Origin: Streptomyces venezuelae
GTDB lineage: Bacteria > Actinomycetota > Actinomycetes > Streptomycetales > Streptomycetaceae
Assembly: GCF_008642315.1 (NCBI RefSeq)
Contig: NZ_CP029192.1
Span: 4,154,001-4,218,000 of the forward strand
Reading direction: 5' to 3'
DNA length: 64,000 nt
Shown: positions 8,337-18,016 of the stretch, piece after piece
Position numbering within the stretch: position 1 is the first letter of the stretch
Layout: every line of letters starts with the position of its first letter
The notes under the pieces: generated by a model
What the model was told of the DNA's origin: nothing
Seen by the model: only the letters and a program-made list of their open reading frames with translations
Databases searched by the model: none
Program-made: the position numbers and the translations under genes

Positions 8337-9152
8337 TCACGCCGCGCCGCGCTGCAGCGCCTCGCAGACAGCCGTCGATTCCCTGACGCCGAGCTCGACC
8401 GCCTTGCCGCAGTGGGCGATCCAGGCGGCCATGCCCTCCGGCCTGCCGGACGCGTAGCCGTCGAGGGCCGCCACGTAGGCCGCCCGGCCCAGCTCCGCGT
8501 ATCCCGCCTCGGCCGGGCAGATCGACTTCGGGTCGAGGCCGCTGCCCACCAGGACAATGCGTTCGGCGGCGCGCGCCACCAGCCCGTTGTGCGAGCCGAA
8601 GGGGCGGAGACTGGCCAGTTCGCCGTGGACGACGGCCGCCGTCACCAGCGCCGGCGCCTCGCTGCCCGCGATGATCAGCTGCGAAAGCCCCTCCAGGCGG
8701 CCCGCCACCTCGCCCGCGTCCGGCACCGGAAGCTCGATCAACGGCTCGTCGACGGGTTCGCCGTGGAGCCTCGGGCGGCCCGCGCCCTCCGTCGAGTCGG
8801 CCGCGGCGACCAGGTGCAGACGCGCGAGGACCCGCAGCGGCGACTGCCGCCAGATGGACAGGAACTGTCCCGCCTCCGCCGTGAGCCGCAGCGCCGCGCC
8901 GACCGTGCGCTCCTCGCCGTCACCGCTGAAGTCGGTGCGCCGACGCACCTCTTCGAGTGCCCAGTCGGCACCGGAGAGCGCCGCCGAACCCCGGGCGCCG
9001 CGCAGCGCGGCCTCGGAGGTGATCTCGTTGCTGCGGCGCCGCATGACCCGGTGTCCGTAGACCCGGTCCACGGCCTTGCGCACGGAGTCCACGGAGTCGG
9101 CCACGCCGGGGAGTGCCCCGAGGGCCGCGAGCGGATCGGCTGTCGTACTCAT
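8337..9152 (-). CDS. Fic-like conserved actinobacterial protein
   Basis: The product has 271 residues and is often annotated as an oxidoreductase in Streptomyces. The segment VVHGELASLRPFGSHNGLVARAAER (residues about 182-206) resembles a Fic core, HxFxxGNGRxxR, but with altered residues, so AMPylation activity is uncertain. The preceding helix (EVAGRLEGLSQLI) and upstream alpha-helical architecture also fit the Fic fold. ATG 9152 is chosen: a minus-strand -10 (TAGGGT) ends seven bases upstream, suggesting a leaderless mRNA. A 20-bp perfect palindrome covers the start codon, a likely autoregulatory operator. It is divergent from the ATPase gene at 9254. Confidence 0.7.
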   Translation of the reverse strand: MSTTADPLAALGALPGVADSVDSVRKAVDRVYGHRVMRRRSNEITSEAALRGARGSAALSGADWALEEVRRRTDFSGDGEERTVGAALRLTAEAGQFLSIWRQSPLRVLARLHLVAAADSTEGAGRPRLHGEPVDEPLIELPVPDAGEVAGRLEGLSQLIIAGSEAPALVTAAVVHGELASLRPFGSHNGLVARAAERIVLVGSGLDPKSICPAEAGYAELGRAAYVAALDGYASGRPEGMAAWIAHCGKAVELGVRESTAVCEALQRGAA

Positions 9153-9161
9153 GAGTACGAC
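9142..9161. promoter_or_regulatory. 20-bp perfect palindrome over a leaderless start codon
   Basis: GTCGTACTCA followed by its exact inverse complement occupies 9142-9161. It overlaps the ATG (9152-9150) and the presumed transcription start of the Fic-like gene, immediately downstream of its -10 box (9165-9160). It is well placed for a dimeric repressor. Confidence 0.5.
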
Positions 9162-9253
9162 CCTACGTACTCCCGGGCCCCGCTCCACGAAGGAGTGGTC
9201 TTCTTCACGCACATGCCCCACCCGACGTAAGCGTGCCACTACGCTACGTGGTT

Positions 9254-10234
9254 ATGAAAATCGCTTTCGTAGGGAAGGGCGGCAGTGGCAAGACCACGTT
9301 GTCCTCGCTCTTCATCCGCCACCTCGCCGACACCGGCGCACCCGTCATCGCGGTCGACGCCGACATCAACCAGCATCTGGGCCCCGCCCTGGGCCTCGAC
9401 GAGGCGGAGGCCGCCGAGCTGCCCGCCCTCGGCGCACGCCTGCCGCTGATCAAGGAGTATCTGCGGGGCTCCAACCCGCGGATCGCCTCGGCCGACACGA
9501 TGATCAAGACGACGCCGCCCGGCGAGGGCTCGCGGCTCCTGCGGGTGCGCGAGGACAACCCCGTGTTCGACGCGTGCGCGCGGACCGTGGAACTCGACGA
9601 CGCCGCCGTCCGTTTGATGGTCACCGGGCAGTTCACCGAAGCCGACCTCGGTGTCGCCTGCTACCACTCCAAGACCGGAGCGGTGGAGCTGTGTCTGAAC
9701 CACCTCGTCGACGGCCGCGACGAGTACGCGGTCGTGGACATGACCGCAGGCTCGGACTCCTTCGCCTCCGGCATGTTCACCCGCTTCGACATGACGTTCC
9801 TGGTGGCCGAACCGACGAAGAAGGGCGTCTCCGTCTACCGCCAGTACAAGGAGTACGCCCGCGACTTCGGCGTGAGCCTCGCGGTCGTCGGCAACAAGGT
9901 GCAGGGCCAGGACGACATCGACTTCCTGCGCGAGCAGGTCGGTGACGACCTGCTGGTGACCGTCGGGCACTCGGACTGGGTGCGTGCCATGGAGAAGGGG
10001 CGCCCGCCGCGCTTCGAGCACCTGGAGGAGGAGAACCGCCGGTCCCTTCGGGCGCTGCAGGCCGCGGTCGACGCCACGTACGAACGCCGCGACTGGGAGC
10101 GTTACACCAGCCAGATGGTCCACTTCCACCTGAAGAACGCGCGGAGTTGGGGCAACGAGCGGACGGGGGTCGACCTGGCCGCCCAGGTCGACCCCGCCTT
10201 CGTGCTCCGCGAGCGCATGGCCGCCACGGCCTGA
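9254..10234 (+). CDS. CooC/MinD-like ATP-binding protein
   Basis: The product has 326 residues of the SIMIBI P-loop class. The N-terminal MKIAFVGKGGSGKTTLSS contains the deviant Walker A motif (KGGSGKTT), VIAVDADINQH is the switch I/A' region, and EYAVVDMTAGSDSF corresponds to Walker B. FLVAEPTKKGVSVYRQY and AVVGNKV complete a CooC-type fold. CooC proteins drive metal-centre insertion, but no partner enzyme is visible here, so the role is open. ATG 9254 begins the conserved P-loop region; there is no Shine-Dalgarno sequence, and TACGCT eight bases upstream suggests leaderless expression. Divergent promoters are shared with the Fic-like gene. Confidence 0.82.
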   Translation: MKIAFVGKGGSGKTTLSSLFIRHLADTGAPVIAVDADINQHLGPALGLDEAEAAELPALGARLPLIKEYLRGSNPRIASADTMIKTTPPGEGSRLLRVREDNPVFDACARTVELDDAAVRLMVTGQFTEADLGVACYHSKTGAVELCLNHLVDGRDEYAVVDMTAGSDSFASGMFTRFDMTFLVAEPTKKGVSVYRQYKEYARDFGVSLAVVGNKVQGQDDIDFLREQVGDDLLVTVGHSDWVRAMEKGRPPRFEHLEEENRRSLRALQAAVDATYERRDWERYTSQMVHFHLKNARSWGNERTGVDLAAQVDPAFVLRERMAATA

Positions 10235-10270
10235 GCCCGGACGTCGAACGCCGGATCGAGAAGCCGGGCG

Positions 10271-11542
10271 CTACCGCTTGTCCGCCGGAGCGCCCGGGAC
10301 GCCCTTCGGGGCGGGTGCGGGCCGCGCGGAGAGGAACGCCGGCCAGCCCTCCTTCGGCGCCTTGCCGACCGGCAGACCGGTCAGCTTCGCCAGCACCTTC
10401 GGGTCCTGCGCGTCGAGCCAGTCCGCGAGTTGACGGAAGGAGACGCAGCGCACGTCGCGCTTGGTGCAGACCGCCTCGATGGTCTCCTCGATGGCGCGCA
10501 TGTACGTGCCGCCGTTCCAGGACTCGAAGTGGTTGCCGATGATCAGCGGTGCGCGGTTGCCCTTGTAGGCGCGTTCGAAGCCCTGGAGCAGGCCGTCACG
10601 CATCTGGTCGCCCCAGTACTCGTGACGGGACGGATCGCCGTGCGAGGTCGAACCGGACTGGTTGACCATGAAGTTGTAGTCCATGGTGAGCGTCTCGAAC
10701 TTGCGGCCGGGGACCGGGACGAGCTGCATCGACAGGTCCCACAGCCCTTCCTTCTTCTTGGGCCAGACCTGGTTGTTGACGCCGCTGGTGTCGTAGCGGA
10801 AGCCCAGCTCGCGGGCGGCCCGCATGAAGTTCTTCTGGCCTTCGAGGCAGGGCGTGCGGGCGCCGATCAGTTCCTTGTCGTAGTCGAAGGGCAGGGGCTG
10901 CGCCTTCTTCGCGCCGGTGTTGGTCTTCCAGGCCTTCACGAAGGACTTGGCCTGGTTGATCTCGTCCTTCCAGTCCTCGACGGACCACTCGCCCACGCCG
11001 CCGCCGGCGCCGCAGAAGTGGCCGTTGAAGTGCGTGCCGACCTCGTTGCCCTCGAGCCAGGCGCCGCGGAGCTGCTCCACGGTGTCCTTGATTCCCTTGC
11101 GGTCGTTGAAGCCGATGTCCGAGCTGCCGGCCATGTGCTGCGGCGGCTTGTAGAGCTTCCGCTTCCCCTCGGGGAGCATGTACACGCCGCTGAGGAAGTA
11201 CGTCATCGTCGCGTCGTTCCGCTTGGCGACCTTGCGGAAGTGCGAGAACAGCTTCTGACTGTCCTCCCCCGCACCGTCCCACGAGAAGACGACGAACTGC
11301 GGGGGCTTCTGGCCCGGCTTCAGGCGGGCGGGTCTGGGCAGGTGCGGCTGTTTTCCGGTGAAGGCCGTCGAGCCGTCACCGATCATCCGGACGGCGTTCT
11401 TGGGGGCATGGGCACCGGCGCCCTTCTTCGGCCCCTGCGTGCTCTCCTTCGCACCGGTGCTGCCGTCGGCGCAGCCGGCCAGTGCCGCTCCGCACGCCAC
11501 GAGGGCGGTCAGGCTCGCGGTGATCCTCCGGGTGGCGGCCAT
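10271..11542 (-). CDS. Polysaccharide deacetylase-like lipoprotein
   Basis: The product has 423 residues. A basic N-terminus and hydrophobic stretch end in the lipobox LAGC (Cys near residue 24), so it is probably a surface lipoprotein. A Lys/Ala/Gly-rich linker precedes a NodB-like domain: FVVFSWDGAGED (first metal-binding motif region), GNEVGTHFNGHFCG (the HxxxH-type region) and IGARTPCLEGQKNFMRAARELGFRYDTSG. Later FSWDG-family features such as IIGNHFESWNGGTY support the fold. The exact substrate is not predictable. The start is preceded by GGTGGGCGG. It ends only 36 bases from the stop of the convergent ATPase gene. Confidence 0.75.
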   Translation of the reverse strand: MAATRRITASLTALVACGAALAGCADGSTGAKESTQGPKKGAGAHAPKNAVRMIGDGSTAFTGKQPHLPRPARLKPGQKPPQFVVFSWDGAGEDSQKLFSHFRKVAKRNDATMTYFLSGVYMLPEGKRKLYKPPQHMAGSSDIGFNDRKGIKDTVEQLRGAWLEGNEVGTHFNGHFCGAGGGVGEWSVEDWKDEINQAKSFVKAWKTNTGAKKAQPLPFDYDKELIGARTPCLEGQKNFMRAARELGFRYDTSGVNNQVWPKKKEGLWDLSMQLVPVPGRKFETLTMDYNFMVNQSGSTSHGDPSRHEYWGDQMRDGLLQGFERAYKGNRAPLIIGNHFESWNGGTYMRAIEETIEAVCTKRDVRCVSFRQLADWLDAQDPKVLAKLTGLPVGKAPKEGWPAFLSARPAPAPKGVPGAPADKR

Positions 11543-11838
11543 GTTCCGCCCACCTACTTCCGTGCAAGTCGGGACAGTTCGGACCGAACCTCGCACGGCA
11601 TGTGGAATCTGATGTTCCGACGAGCCGATTAAATTCTTTATTCACTCATCAGGGTGACTGATTGCACCATTTGCCCTGAAAATCCGTCCCAGACCTTTAC
11701 TCTGGATTACGATCCGTTTACCGAGAGTTGAGAAATCCCGCCGCTGCACGCCGTGACCCACGGCCGCGATCTGCCTTCCGGAGACCTCCGGAGGACCCCT
11801 TGTCCCGCGACCGCGCTGCCCCGGAGGAGACGGGAAAC

Positions 11839-14229
11839 ATGTCTGCCTGCGTCCCCGCCCGCACCCCTGACTCGGCTCACACGCCTCGCGCCATCAACCC
11901 CCACGCCCCACCGCCCGGCAAGAGGTTCCGCATCGCCGGTGCCGACCTCTCCGCGTCGGTCGCCGTCTTCCTGATCGCCCTGCCGTTGTCGCTGGGCATC
12001 GCCCTCGCCACCGGAGCGCCGCTCCAGGCAGGCCTCGTCGCCGCCGCCGTCGGCGGCATCCTCGCCGGAGCACTCGGCGGATCACCGCTGCAGGTCAGCG
12101 GCCCCGCCGCCGGCCTCACGGTCGTCACCGCCGACCTCATCCACCGGTACGGCTGGCGGACCACCTGCGCCATCACCGTCCTCGCCGGACTCGCCCAACT
12201 CGGCCTCGGCTGCCTGCACGTGGCTCGCACCGCGCTCGCCGTCAGCCCCGCCGTCGTCCACGGCATGCTGACCGGCATCGGAGTCACCATCGCCGTCGCC
12301 CAGCTGCACATCGTGCTCGGCGGCACCCCGCAGAGCTCCGTGCTCGACAACCTGCGGGCGCTCCCCGCCCAACTCGCCGACCTGCATCTGGCCGCCCTGA
12401 CGATCAGCCTGCTCACCCTGGCGATCCTGTTGCTCTGGCCACGGATTCCCGGGCGGGCCGGGCGCTTCACCCGCGTCATGCCCGCGGCCCTCATCTCCGT
12501 GGCCGCCGCCACGGCCGTCTCCGCGCTCGCCGGGCTCCGGGTCGACGAGGTCGACCTGCCGTCCTGGCGCAGCCACGCCCTCGTCGGGCTGCCGGAAGGG
12601 CCCGCCCTCGGTCTGGTCGCCGCCGTGCTCACCATCACGCTGGTGTGCAGCGTGCAGTCGCTGCTCGGCGCGGTCGCCGTCGACAAGGTCATCGCCGGGC
12701 AAGCCGAGCTCCACCCCGGTGTGCGCCGCTCCGACCTCGACCGCGAACTGCTGGGCCAGGGCGCGGCGAACATCGTGTCCGGAGCGCTCGGCGGACTGCC
12801 CGTCGCCGGGGTCGCCGTGCGCAGCATGGCCAATATCCGGGCGGGCGCCGTGAGCCGGAACTCCACGATGCTGCACGGCGTTTGGGTAGTAGTCGCCGCG
12901 CTGCTCCTGGTGCCCGTCCTGGAGCTGATCCCCCTCGCCGCCCTGGCCGCGCTGGTCATGGTGGTCGGCATCCAGATGGTCAGCCTCAACCACATCCGGA
13001 CCATCACCCGCCACCGCGAAATCGTGGTGTACGCCGTCACGAGCCTCGGCGTGGTCTTCCTCGGTGTCCTCGAAGGCGTGGCGCTCGGCGTCGCCGTCGC
13101 CGTGGGCGTCTCGCTGCACCGGCTCGCCCGTACCCGCATCACGCACTGCGAGGACGACGGCGTCCATCACGTGCGGGTGCGTGGCCAGTTGACGTTCCTC
13201 GCGGTGCCTCGGCTCAGCAAGGCACTGCACCAGGTGCCCCACGGGGCCGACGTGATCGTGGAGTTGGACGGATCTTTCATGGACCATGCCGCGTACGAAT
13301 CGCTGCAGTGCTGGCAGGACGCGCACACCGCGCACGGCGGCAGCGTCGAGGTCACCGGCCGCGCCGGGACCCGTATCTCCGTGCCCGCCGGAGGGTCGGG
13401 GCCGGGGAGCCGGGAGCTGGTGGGCGCCTCCCACTCCTGTTGCAGGCCGTGGGCGCCGTGGCGCAACCATCACTGCGACCGGCCGCAGGAGGAGCGTCAG
13501 GAAGGACAGGAGGGGCGTCGGCCCAGCGGGCATCAACTGGCCAGCGGGATCAGCGCCTTCCAGCGGAACACGGCGCCTCATGTGCGGGGCGAGCTCGCCC
13601 GGCTCGCGCGTGAGGGGCAGCAGCCCGCACAGCTCTTCCTGACCTGCGCGGACTCCCGCGTCGTCACGTCGATGATCACGTCGAGCGGCCCGGGTGACCT
13701 CTTCGTCGTCCGGAACGTGGGCAACCTGGTGCCGCTGCCGGGCGCCGAGAGCGGGGACGACTCGGTGGGCGCCGCCATCGAGTACGCGGTGGATGTGCTC
13801 AAGGTCCGGTCCATCACCGTGTGCGGACACTCCGGGTGCGGTGCCATGCAGGCGCTGCTCAACACGCCACCGGGAGGCGCCCAGACGCCGCTGAAGCGGT
13901 GGTTGCGGCACGGCCTGCCGAGCCTGGAGCGCATGAGCACGCAGGAGAGGGCGTGGGCGCGTCTCGCCGGGCGCGCGCCCGCCGACGCGGTCGAGCAGCT
14001 CTGCCTCACCAATGTCGTTCAGCAACTGGAGCACTTGAGGGCGCACGAGTCGGTGGCGCGCCGACTTGCCGAAGGTGATCTTGAGCTGCACGGTATGTAC
14101 TTCCACGTCGGAGAGGCGCAGTCCTATCTGTTGACGGAGGGCAGCGGTGCCGAGCCGCTTCCGGACGAGGTCTTCGATCAGGTGGCGCCCACAGCACAGG
14201 CCGAGGTCGAGCGGACGCCCTCCGCGTGA
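11839..14229 (+). CDS. SulP-family anion transporter fused to beta-carbonic anhydrase
   Basis: The product has 796 residues. The N-terminal half is a SulP transporter of about 10-12 membrane segments (residues 30-435), including LSASVAVFLIALPLSLGIALA and the SulP signature ALGGLPVAGVAVRSMANI. A degenerate STAS region follows (residues about 445-520). After a charged linker, the C-terminal third is a beta-class carbonic anhydrase with zinc ligands in FLTCADSRV and CGHSGCGAM (Cys, Asp-Arg, His, Cys all present). The fusion suggests bicarbonate uptake coupled to interconversion with CO2. The start has GGAGGAG upstream. It is probably monocistronic; acsA follows 131 bases later. Confidence 0.92.
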   Translation: MSACVPARTPDSAHTPRAINPHAPPPGKRFRIAGADLSASVAVFLIALPLSLGIALATGAPLQAGLVAAAVGGILAGALGGSPLQVSGPAAGLTVVTADLIHRYGWRTTCAITVLAGLAQLGLGCLHVARTALAVSPAVVHGMLTGIGVTIAVAQLHIVLGGTPQSSVLDNLRALPAQLADLHLAALTISLLTLAILLLWPRIPGRAGRFTRVMPAALISVAAATAVSALAGLRVDEVDLPSWRSHALVGLPEGPALGLVAAVLTITLVCSVQSLLGAVAVDKVIAGQAELHPGVRRSDLDRELLGQGAANIVSGALGGLPVAGVAVRSMANIRAGAVSRNSTMLHGVWVVVAALLLVPVLELIPLAALAALVMVVGIQMVSLNHIRTITRHREIVVYAVTSLGVVFLGVLEGVALGVAVAVGVSLHRLARTRITHCEDDGVHHVRVRGQLTFLAVPRLSKALHQVPHGADVIVELDGSFMDHAAYESLQCWQDAHTAHGGSVEVTGRAGTRISVPAGGSGPGSRELVGASHSCCRPWAPWRNHHCDRPQEERQEGQEGRRPSGHQLASGISAFQRNTAPHVRGELARLAREGQQPAQLFLTCADSRVVTSMITSSGPGDLFVVRNVGNLVPLPGAESGDDSVGAAIEYAVDVLKVRSITVCGHSGCGAMQALLNTPPGGAQTPLKRWLRHGLPSLERMSTQERAWARLAGRAPADAVEQLCLTNVVQQLEHLRAHESVARRLAEGDLELHGMYFHVGEAQSYLLTEGSGAEPLPDEVFDQVAPTAQAEVERTPSA

Positions 14230-14252
14230 CCTCATCGGGAAACCACGGGTAA

Positions 14253-14264
14253 AGGTCTAAACCA
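14253..14264. promoter_or_regulatory. DasR-responsive element-like operator upstream of acsA
   Basis: AGGTCTAAACCA matches 10 of 12 positions of the DasR (GntR family) dre core TGGTCTAGACCA. It lies 97 bases before the acsA start, in the only non-coding gap between the SulP-CA gene and acsA. Confidence 0.5.
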
Positions 14265-14360
14265 ATTTTCGGCAGGCCCTTGTCACCACCGGTTGTGTCT
14301 GATGAGCTGTGGCTTCGGACACAACGGTCGCCTCCGGCAAAGCAGCGCAAGGGAGATGTC

Positions 14361-16319
14361 GTGAGCAACGAAAGCCTGGCCAACCTTCTGAAGGAGGAGC
14401 GTCGGTTCGCGCCGCCGGCGGAGTTGGCGGCCGCCGCCAACGTCACGGCGGAGGCGTACGAGCAGGCCAAGGCTGACCGGCTCGGCTTCTGGGCCGAGCA
14501 GGCCCGTCGGCTGACCTGGGCCACGGAGCCGACCGAGACGCTCGACTGGTCGAACCCTCCGTTCGCCAAGTGGTTCGCCGACGGGAAGCTCAACGTCGCG
14601 TACAACTGCGTGGACCGCCATGTGGAGGCCGGCAACGGCGACCGCGTCGCGATCCACTTCGAGGGTGAGCCCGGCGACAGCCGGGCCATCACCTACGCCG
14701 AGCTGAAGGAAGAGGTCAGCCGCGCCGCCAACGCGCTGACCGAGCTCGGCGTCCAGAAGGGCGACCGCGTCGCCGTCTATCTGCCGATGATCCCCGAGGC
14801 GGTCGTCGCGATGCTGGCCTGCGCCCGCATCGGCGCCGCCCACTCGGTGGTCTTCGGCGGCTTCTCCGCGGACGCCATCGCCAAGCGCATCGAGGACGCC
14901 GACGCCAAGGTCGTCATCACCTCCGACGGCGGCTACCGCCGGGGCAAGCCCTCCGCGCTCAAGCCCGCCGTGGACGAGGCCGTGAGCCGCGTCGAGGGCG
15001 TCCGGCACGTCCTCGTCGTACGGCGCACCGAGCAGGACGTGGCGTGGACCGAGGGCCGCGACGTGTGGTGGCACGAGATCACGCAGAAGCAGTCCGCCGA
15101 GCACACCCCCGAGGCCTTCGACGCGGAGCACCCGCTCTTCATCCTCTACACCTCGGGCACCACGGGTAAGCCGAAGGGCATCCTGCACACCTCCGGCGGC
15201 TACCTCACCCAGGCGGCCTACACCCACCACGCCGTCTTCGACCTCAAGCCGGAGACCGACGTCTACTGGTGCACGGCCGACATCGGCTGGGTCACCGGCC
15301 ACTCGTACATCACGTACGGACCGCTGGCCAACGGCGCGACGCAGGTGATGTACGAGGGCACCCCCGACACGCCGCACCAGGGCCGCTTCTGGGAGATCGT
15401 CCAGAAGTACAAGGTCAGCATCCTCTACACGGCGCCCACGGCCATCCGCACCTTCATGAAGTGGGGCGACGACATCCCCGCGAAGTTCGACCTGAGCAGC
15501 CTGCGGGTGCTCGGCTCGGTCGGTGAGCCGATCAACCCCGAGGCGTGGATGTGGTACCGCAAGAACATCGGCGGCGACCGCTGTCCGATCGTGGACACCT
15601 GGTGGCAGACCGAGACCGGCGCGATGATGATCTCGCCGCTGCCGGGCGTCACCGAGACCAAGCCGGGCAGCGCCCAGCGCGCCCTGCCGGGCATCTCCGC
15701 CACCGTCGTCGACGACGAGGCGAACGAGGTGCCGGACGGCGGCGGTGGCTACCTGGTCCTGACCGAGCCGTGGCCGTCGATGCTGCGCACCATCTGGGGC
15801 GACGACCAGCGGTTCATCGACACGTACTGGTCGCGTTTCGAGGGCAAGTACTTCGCCGGTGACGGCGCCAAGAAGGACGAGGACGGCGACATCTGGCTCC
15901 TCGGCCGGGTGGACGACGTGATGCTCGTCTCCGGGCACAACATCTCCACCACCGAGGTCGAGTCGGCGCTCGTCTCGCACCCGGCGGTCGCCGAGGCGGC
16001 GGTCGTGGGCGCGGCGGACGAGACGACGGGCCAGGCCATCGTGGCGTTCGTGATCCTGCGCGGCACGGCCAGCGCCGAGGACGAAGGCCTCGTCGCCGAC
16101 CTGCGCAACCACGTGGGCGCCACGCTCGGCCCGATCGCCAAGCCGAAGCGGGTCCTGCCGGTGGCCGAGCTGCCGAAGACCCGGTCCGGCAAGATCATGC
16201 GCCGCCTGCTGCGGGACGTCGCGGAGAACCGTGAGCTCGGTGACGTCACCACGCTCACCGACTCGTCCGTGATGGATCTCATCCAGACGAAGCTTCCGGC
16301 CGCGCCCAGCGAGGACTAG
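14361..16319 (+). CDS. acsA: Acetyl-CoA synthetase (AMP-forming)
   Basis: The product has 652 residues, the usual length. It activates acetate to acetyl-CoA through acetyl-AMP in the cytoplasm. The N-terminal ACS domain ([23 protein letters not shown]) is followed by the phosphate-binding loop [11 protein letters not shown] (near residue 265), the acetyl pocket [13 protein letters not shown], and the C-terminal [14 protein letters not shown] containing the lysine acetylated by Pat-type enzymes. The GTG start at 14361 is preceded by GGGAG at suitable spacing and begins the conserved N-terminus. A dre-like site sits upstream and a strong terminator downstream, so it forms its own transcription unit. 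Confidence 0.97.
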   Translation: MSNESLANLLKEERRFAPPAELAAAANVTAEAYEQAKADRLGFWAEQARRLTWATEPTETLDWSNPPFAKWFADGKLNVAYNCVDRHVEAGNGDRVAIHFEGEPGDSRAITYAELKEEVSRAANALTELGVQKGDRVAVYLPMIPEAVVAMLACARIGAAHSVVFGGFSADAIAKRIEDADAKVVITSDGGYRRGKPSALKPAVDEAVSRVEGVRHVLVVRRTEQDVAWTEGRDVWWHEITQKQSAEHTPEAFDAEHPLFILYTSGTTGKPKGILHTSGGYLTQAAYTHHAVFDLKPETDVYWCTADIGWVTGHSYITYGPLANGATQVMYEGTPDTPHQGRFWEIVQKYKVSILYTAPTAIRTFMKWGDDIPAKFDLSSLRVLGSVGEPINPEAWMWYRKNIGGDRCPIVDTWWQTETGAMMISPLPGVTETKPGSAQRALPGISATVVDDEANEVPDGGGGYLVLTEPWPSMLRTIWGDDQRFIDTYWSRFEGKYFAGDGAKKDEDGDIWLLGRVDDVMLVSGHNISTTEVESALVSHPAVAEAAVVGAADETTGQAIVAFVILRGTASAEDEGLVADLRNHVGATLGPIAKPKRVLPVAELPKTRSGKIMRRLLRDVAENRELGDVTTLTDSSVMDLIQTKLPAAPSED

Positions 16320-16337
16320 ACCCCTCCGTGATGCGGC

Positions 16338-16374
16338 AAGGGGCACCCGGCGCCAAGCGCGCCGGGTGCCCCTT
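16338..16374 (+). terminator. acsA terminator
   Basis: A perfect 16-bp stem (16338-16353 with 16359-16374) and a 5-nt loop are followed by TT, starting 19 bases after the acsA stop codon. Confidence 0.85.
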
Positions 16375-16416
16375 TTGCACTTAGGGTGAAGATCACTGGA
16401 TTCGTCCGGGCGTACG

Positions 16417-16430
16417 TTAGGTAAGCTAAG
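16417..16430 (+). promoter_or_regulatory. Iron-box-like half site upstream of nhaA
   Basis: TTAGGTAAGCTAAG resembles the left part of the actinobacterial IdeR/DmdR box (TTAGGTTAGGCTAA...), but the right half is absent. It lies 122 bases before the nhaA start. The assignment is weak. Confidence 0.2.
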
Positions 16431-16551
16431 GATCGCGTCAACGTCGTGACAAGATCACGCGGCGGTACGACGCACGAGAAGTACCTAGGTGCGCCGGGAA
16501 GTCTGGTCGGCATGTGCTCAGCCCTGCCTACCCGACCGGAGGTCGACTCAC

Positions 16552-17964
16552 GTGTCCGCGCCCGTCCCCAGCAAGAACGACCGCAAGGTGCTCGGACGCC
16601 TCTCCCTGCCCGAGCGGAACTTCGTCGCGGAAGCCCTGCGCGCCGAGACCGTCGGCGGTGTGCTGCTGCTCGTCGCCGCGGTCGCCGCCCTGATCTGGGC
16701 CAACGTGGCCGGCGGATCGTACGACTCCGTCCGGAGCTTCCACCTCGGGCCCGGCTCGCTCGGCCTCGACCTCTCCATCCAGCACTGGGCGGCCGACGGT
16801 CTCCTCGCCGTCTTCTTCTTCGTGGCCGGCATCGAACTCAAGCGTGAGCTGGTCGCTGGCGACCTGCGCGACCCCAAGGCGGCGGCGCTGCCCGTCGTCG
16901 CGGCACTCTGCGGCATGGCGGTGCCCGCGCTCGTGTACTTCCTCACCAACACCGTCGGCGGCGGCTCGCTGGACGGCTGGGCGGTGCCGACCGCCACCGA
17001 CATCGCCTTCGCGCTCGCGGTCCTCGCCGTCATCGGCACCTCGCTGCCGTCCGCGCTCCGTGCCTTCCTGCTGACCCTCGCCGTCGTCGACGACCTCTTC
17101 GCGATCCTGATCATCGCGGTCTTCTTCACCAGCGACCTCAACTTCGCCGCGCTCGGCGGCGCCGTCCTCGGCCTCGCCGTGTTCTGGCTGCTGCTCAGGA
17201 AGCGGGTGCGCGGCTGGTACATCTACGTTCCGCTGGCGCTCGCCATCTGGGGCCTGATGTACAACAGCGGCATCCACGCCACCATCGCGGGCGTCGCCAT
17301 GGGCCTGATGCTGCGCTGCCACAAGGAGGGCGAGGGCGCCGAGATCGAGGAGCACTCCCCCGGCGAGCACATCGAACATCTCGTACGTCCCCTCTCCGCC
17401 GGCCTGGCCGTGCCGCTGTTCGCCCTGTTCAGCGCCGGAGTGGTCGTCTCGGGCGGCGCGCTCGGCGACGTCTTCACCAAGCCGGAGACACTGGGCGTGG
17501 TGCTCGGCCTGGTCGTCGGCAAGGCCGTCGGCATCTTCGGCGGCACCTGGCTCGCGGCGCGCTTCACCAAGGCGGAGCTGAACGACGATCTGGCCTGGCC
17601 GGACGTGTTCGCGGTCGCCTCACTGGCGGGCATCGGCTTCACCGTCTCGCTGCTCATCGGCGAGCTCGCCTTCACCGAGGACCCGCTGCTCACCGACGAG
17701 ATCAAGGCGGCCGTCCTGACCGGCTCCCTCATCGCGGCGCTGCTCTCCGGGATCCTGCTGAAGGTGCGCAACGCCAAGTACCGCAAGCTGTGCGAGGACG
17801 AGGAGCGCGACGACGACCTCAGCGGTGTCCCCGACATCTACGAGATGGACGACCCGGCGTACCACCACCGGATGGCCGCCATCTACGAGAAGAAGGCCGC
17901 GGAGCACCGAAGGCTTGCCGAAGTAGCGGGTGGGGAACGCGAGGATGGCAACGGTCCGGCATGA
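16552..17964 (+). CDS. nhaA: Na+/H+ antiporter NhaA
   Basis: The product has 470 residues. It exchanges cytoplasmic Na+ (or Li+) for external protons, supporting pH and salt homeostasis. About 11-12 membrane segments are visible. The paired aspartates of the ion-binding site are in LAVVDDLFAIL (residues about 180-190), preceded by AVPTATDIAFALAVLAVIG and GIELKREL, all NhaA signatures. The C-terminus has a long charged tail (residues about 420-470) not found in the E. coli protein. The GTG start at 16552 has GGAGG nine bases upstream. The next gene follows after 52 bases. Confidence 0.95.
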   Translation: MSAPVPSKNDRKVLGRLSLPERNFVAEALRAETVGGVLLLVAAVAALIWANVAGGSYDSVRSFHLGPGSLGLDLSIQHWAADGLLAVFFFVAGIELKRELVAGDLRDPKAAALPVVAALCGMAVPALVYFLTNTVGGGSLDGWAVPTATDIAFALAVLAVIGTSLPSALRAFLLTLAVVDDLFAILIIAVFFTSDLNFAALGGAVLGLAVFWLLLRKRVRGWYIYVPLALAIWGLMYNSGIHATIAGVAMGLMLRCHKEGEGAEIEEHSPGEHIEHLVRPLSAGLAVPLFALFSAGVVVSGGALGDVFTKPETLGVVLGLVVGKAVGIFGGTWLAARFTKAELNDDLAWPDVFAVASLAGIGFTVSLLIGELAFTEDPLLTDEIKAAVLTGSLIAALLSGILLKVRNAKYRKLCEDEERDDDLSGVPDIYEMDDPAYHHRMAAIYEKKAAEHRRLAEVAGGEREDGNGPA

Positions 17965-18016
17965 TCTGAGCAGACACTTCTCAGAAGAGATCAGAAGAGA
18001 AAAAGGGGAGAACGCG

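Noticed and set aside
12082..14235. Long open frame (717 codons) antisense to the SulP-CA gene
   Set aside because: It is the mirror of a real gene in GC-rich DNA. Its translation has no domains and is rich in His, Asp, Gly and Arg. The sense strand encodes a complete known fusion protein.
14283..16346. Long open frame antisense to acsA (687 codons)
   Set aside because: Same artefact of high G+C; the sense frame is an intact acetyl-CoA synthetase.
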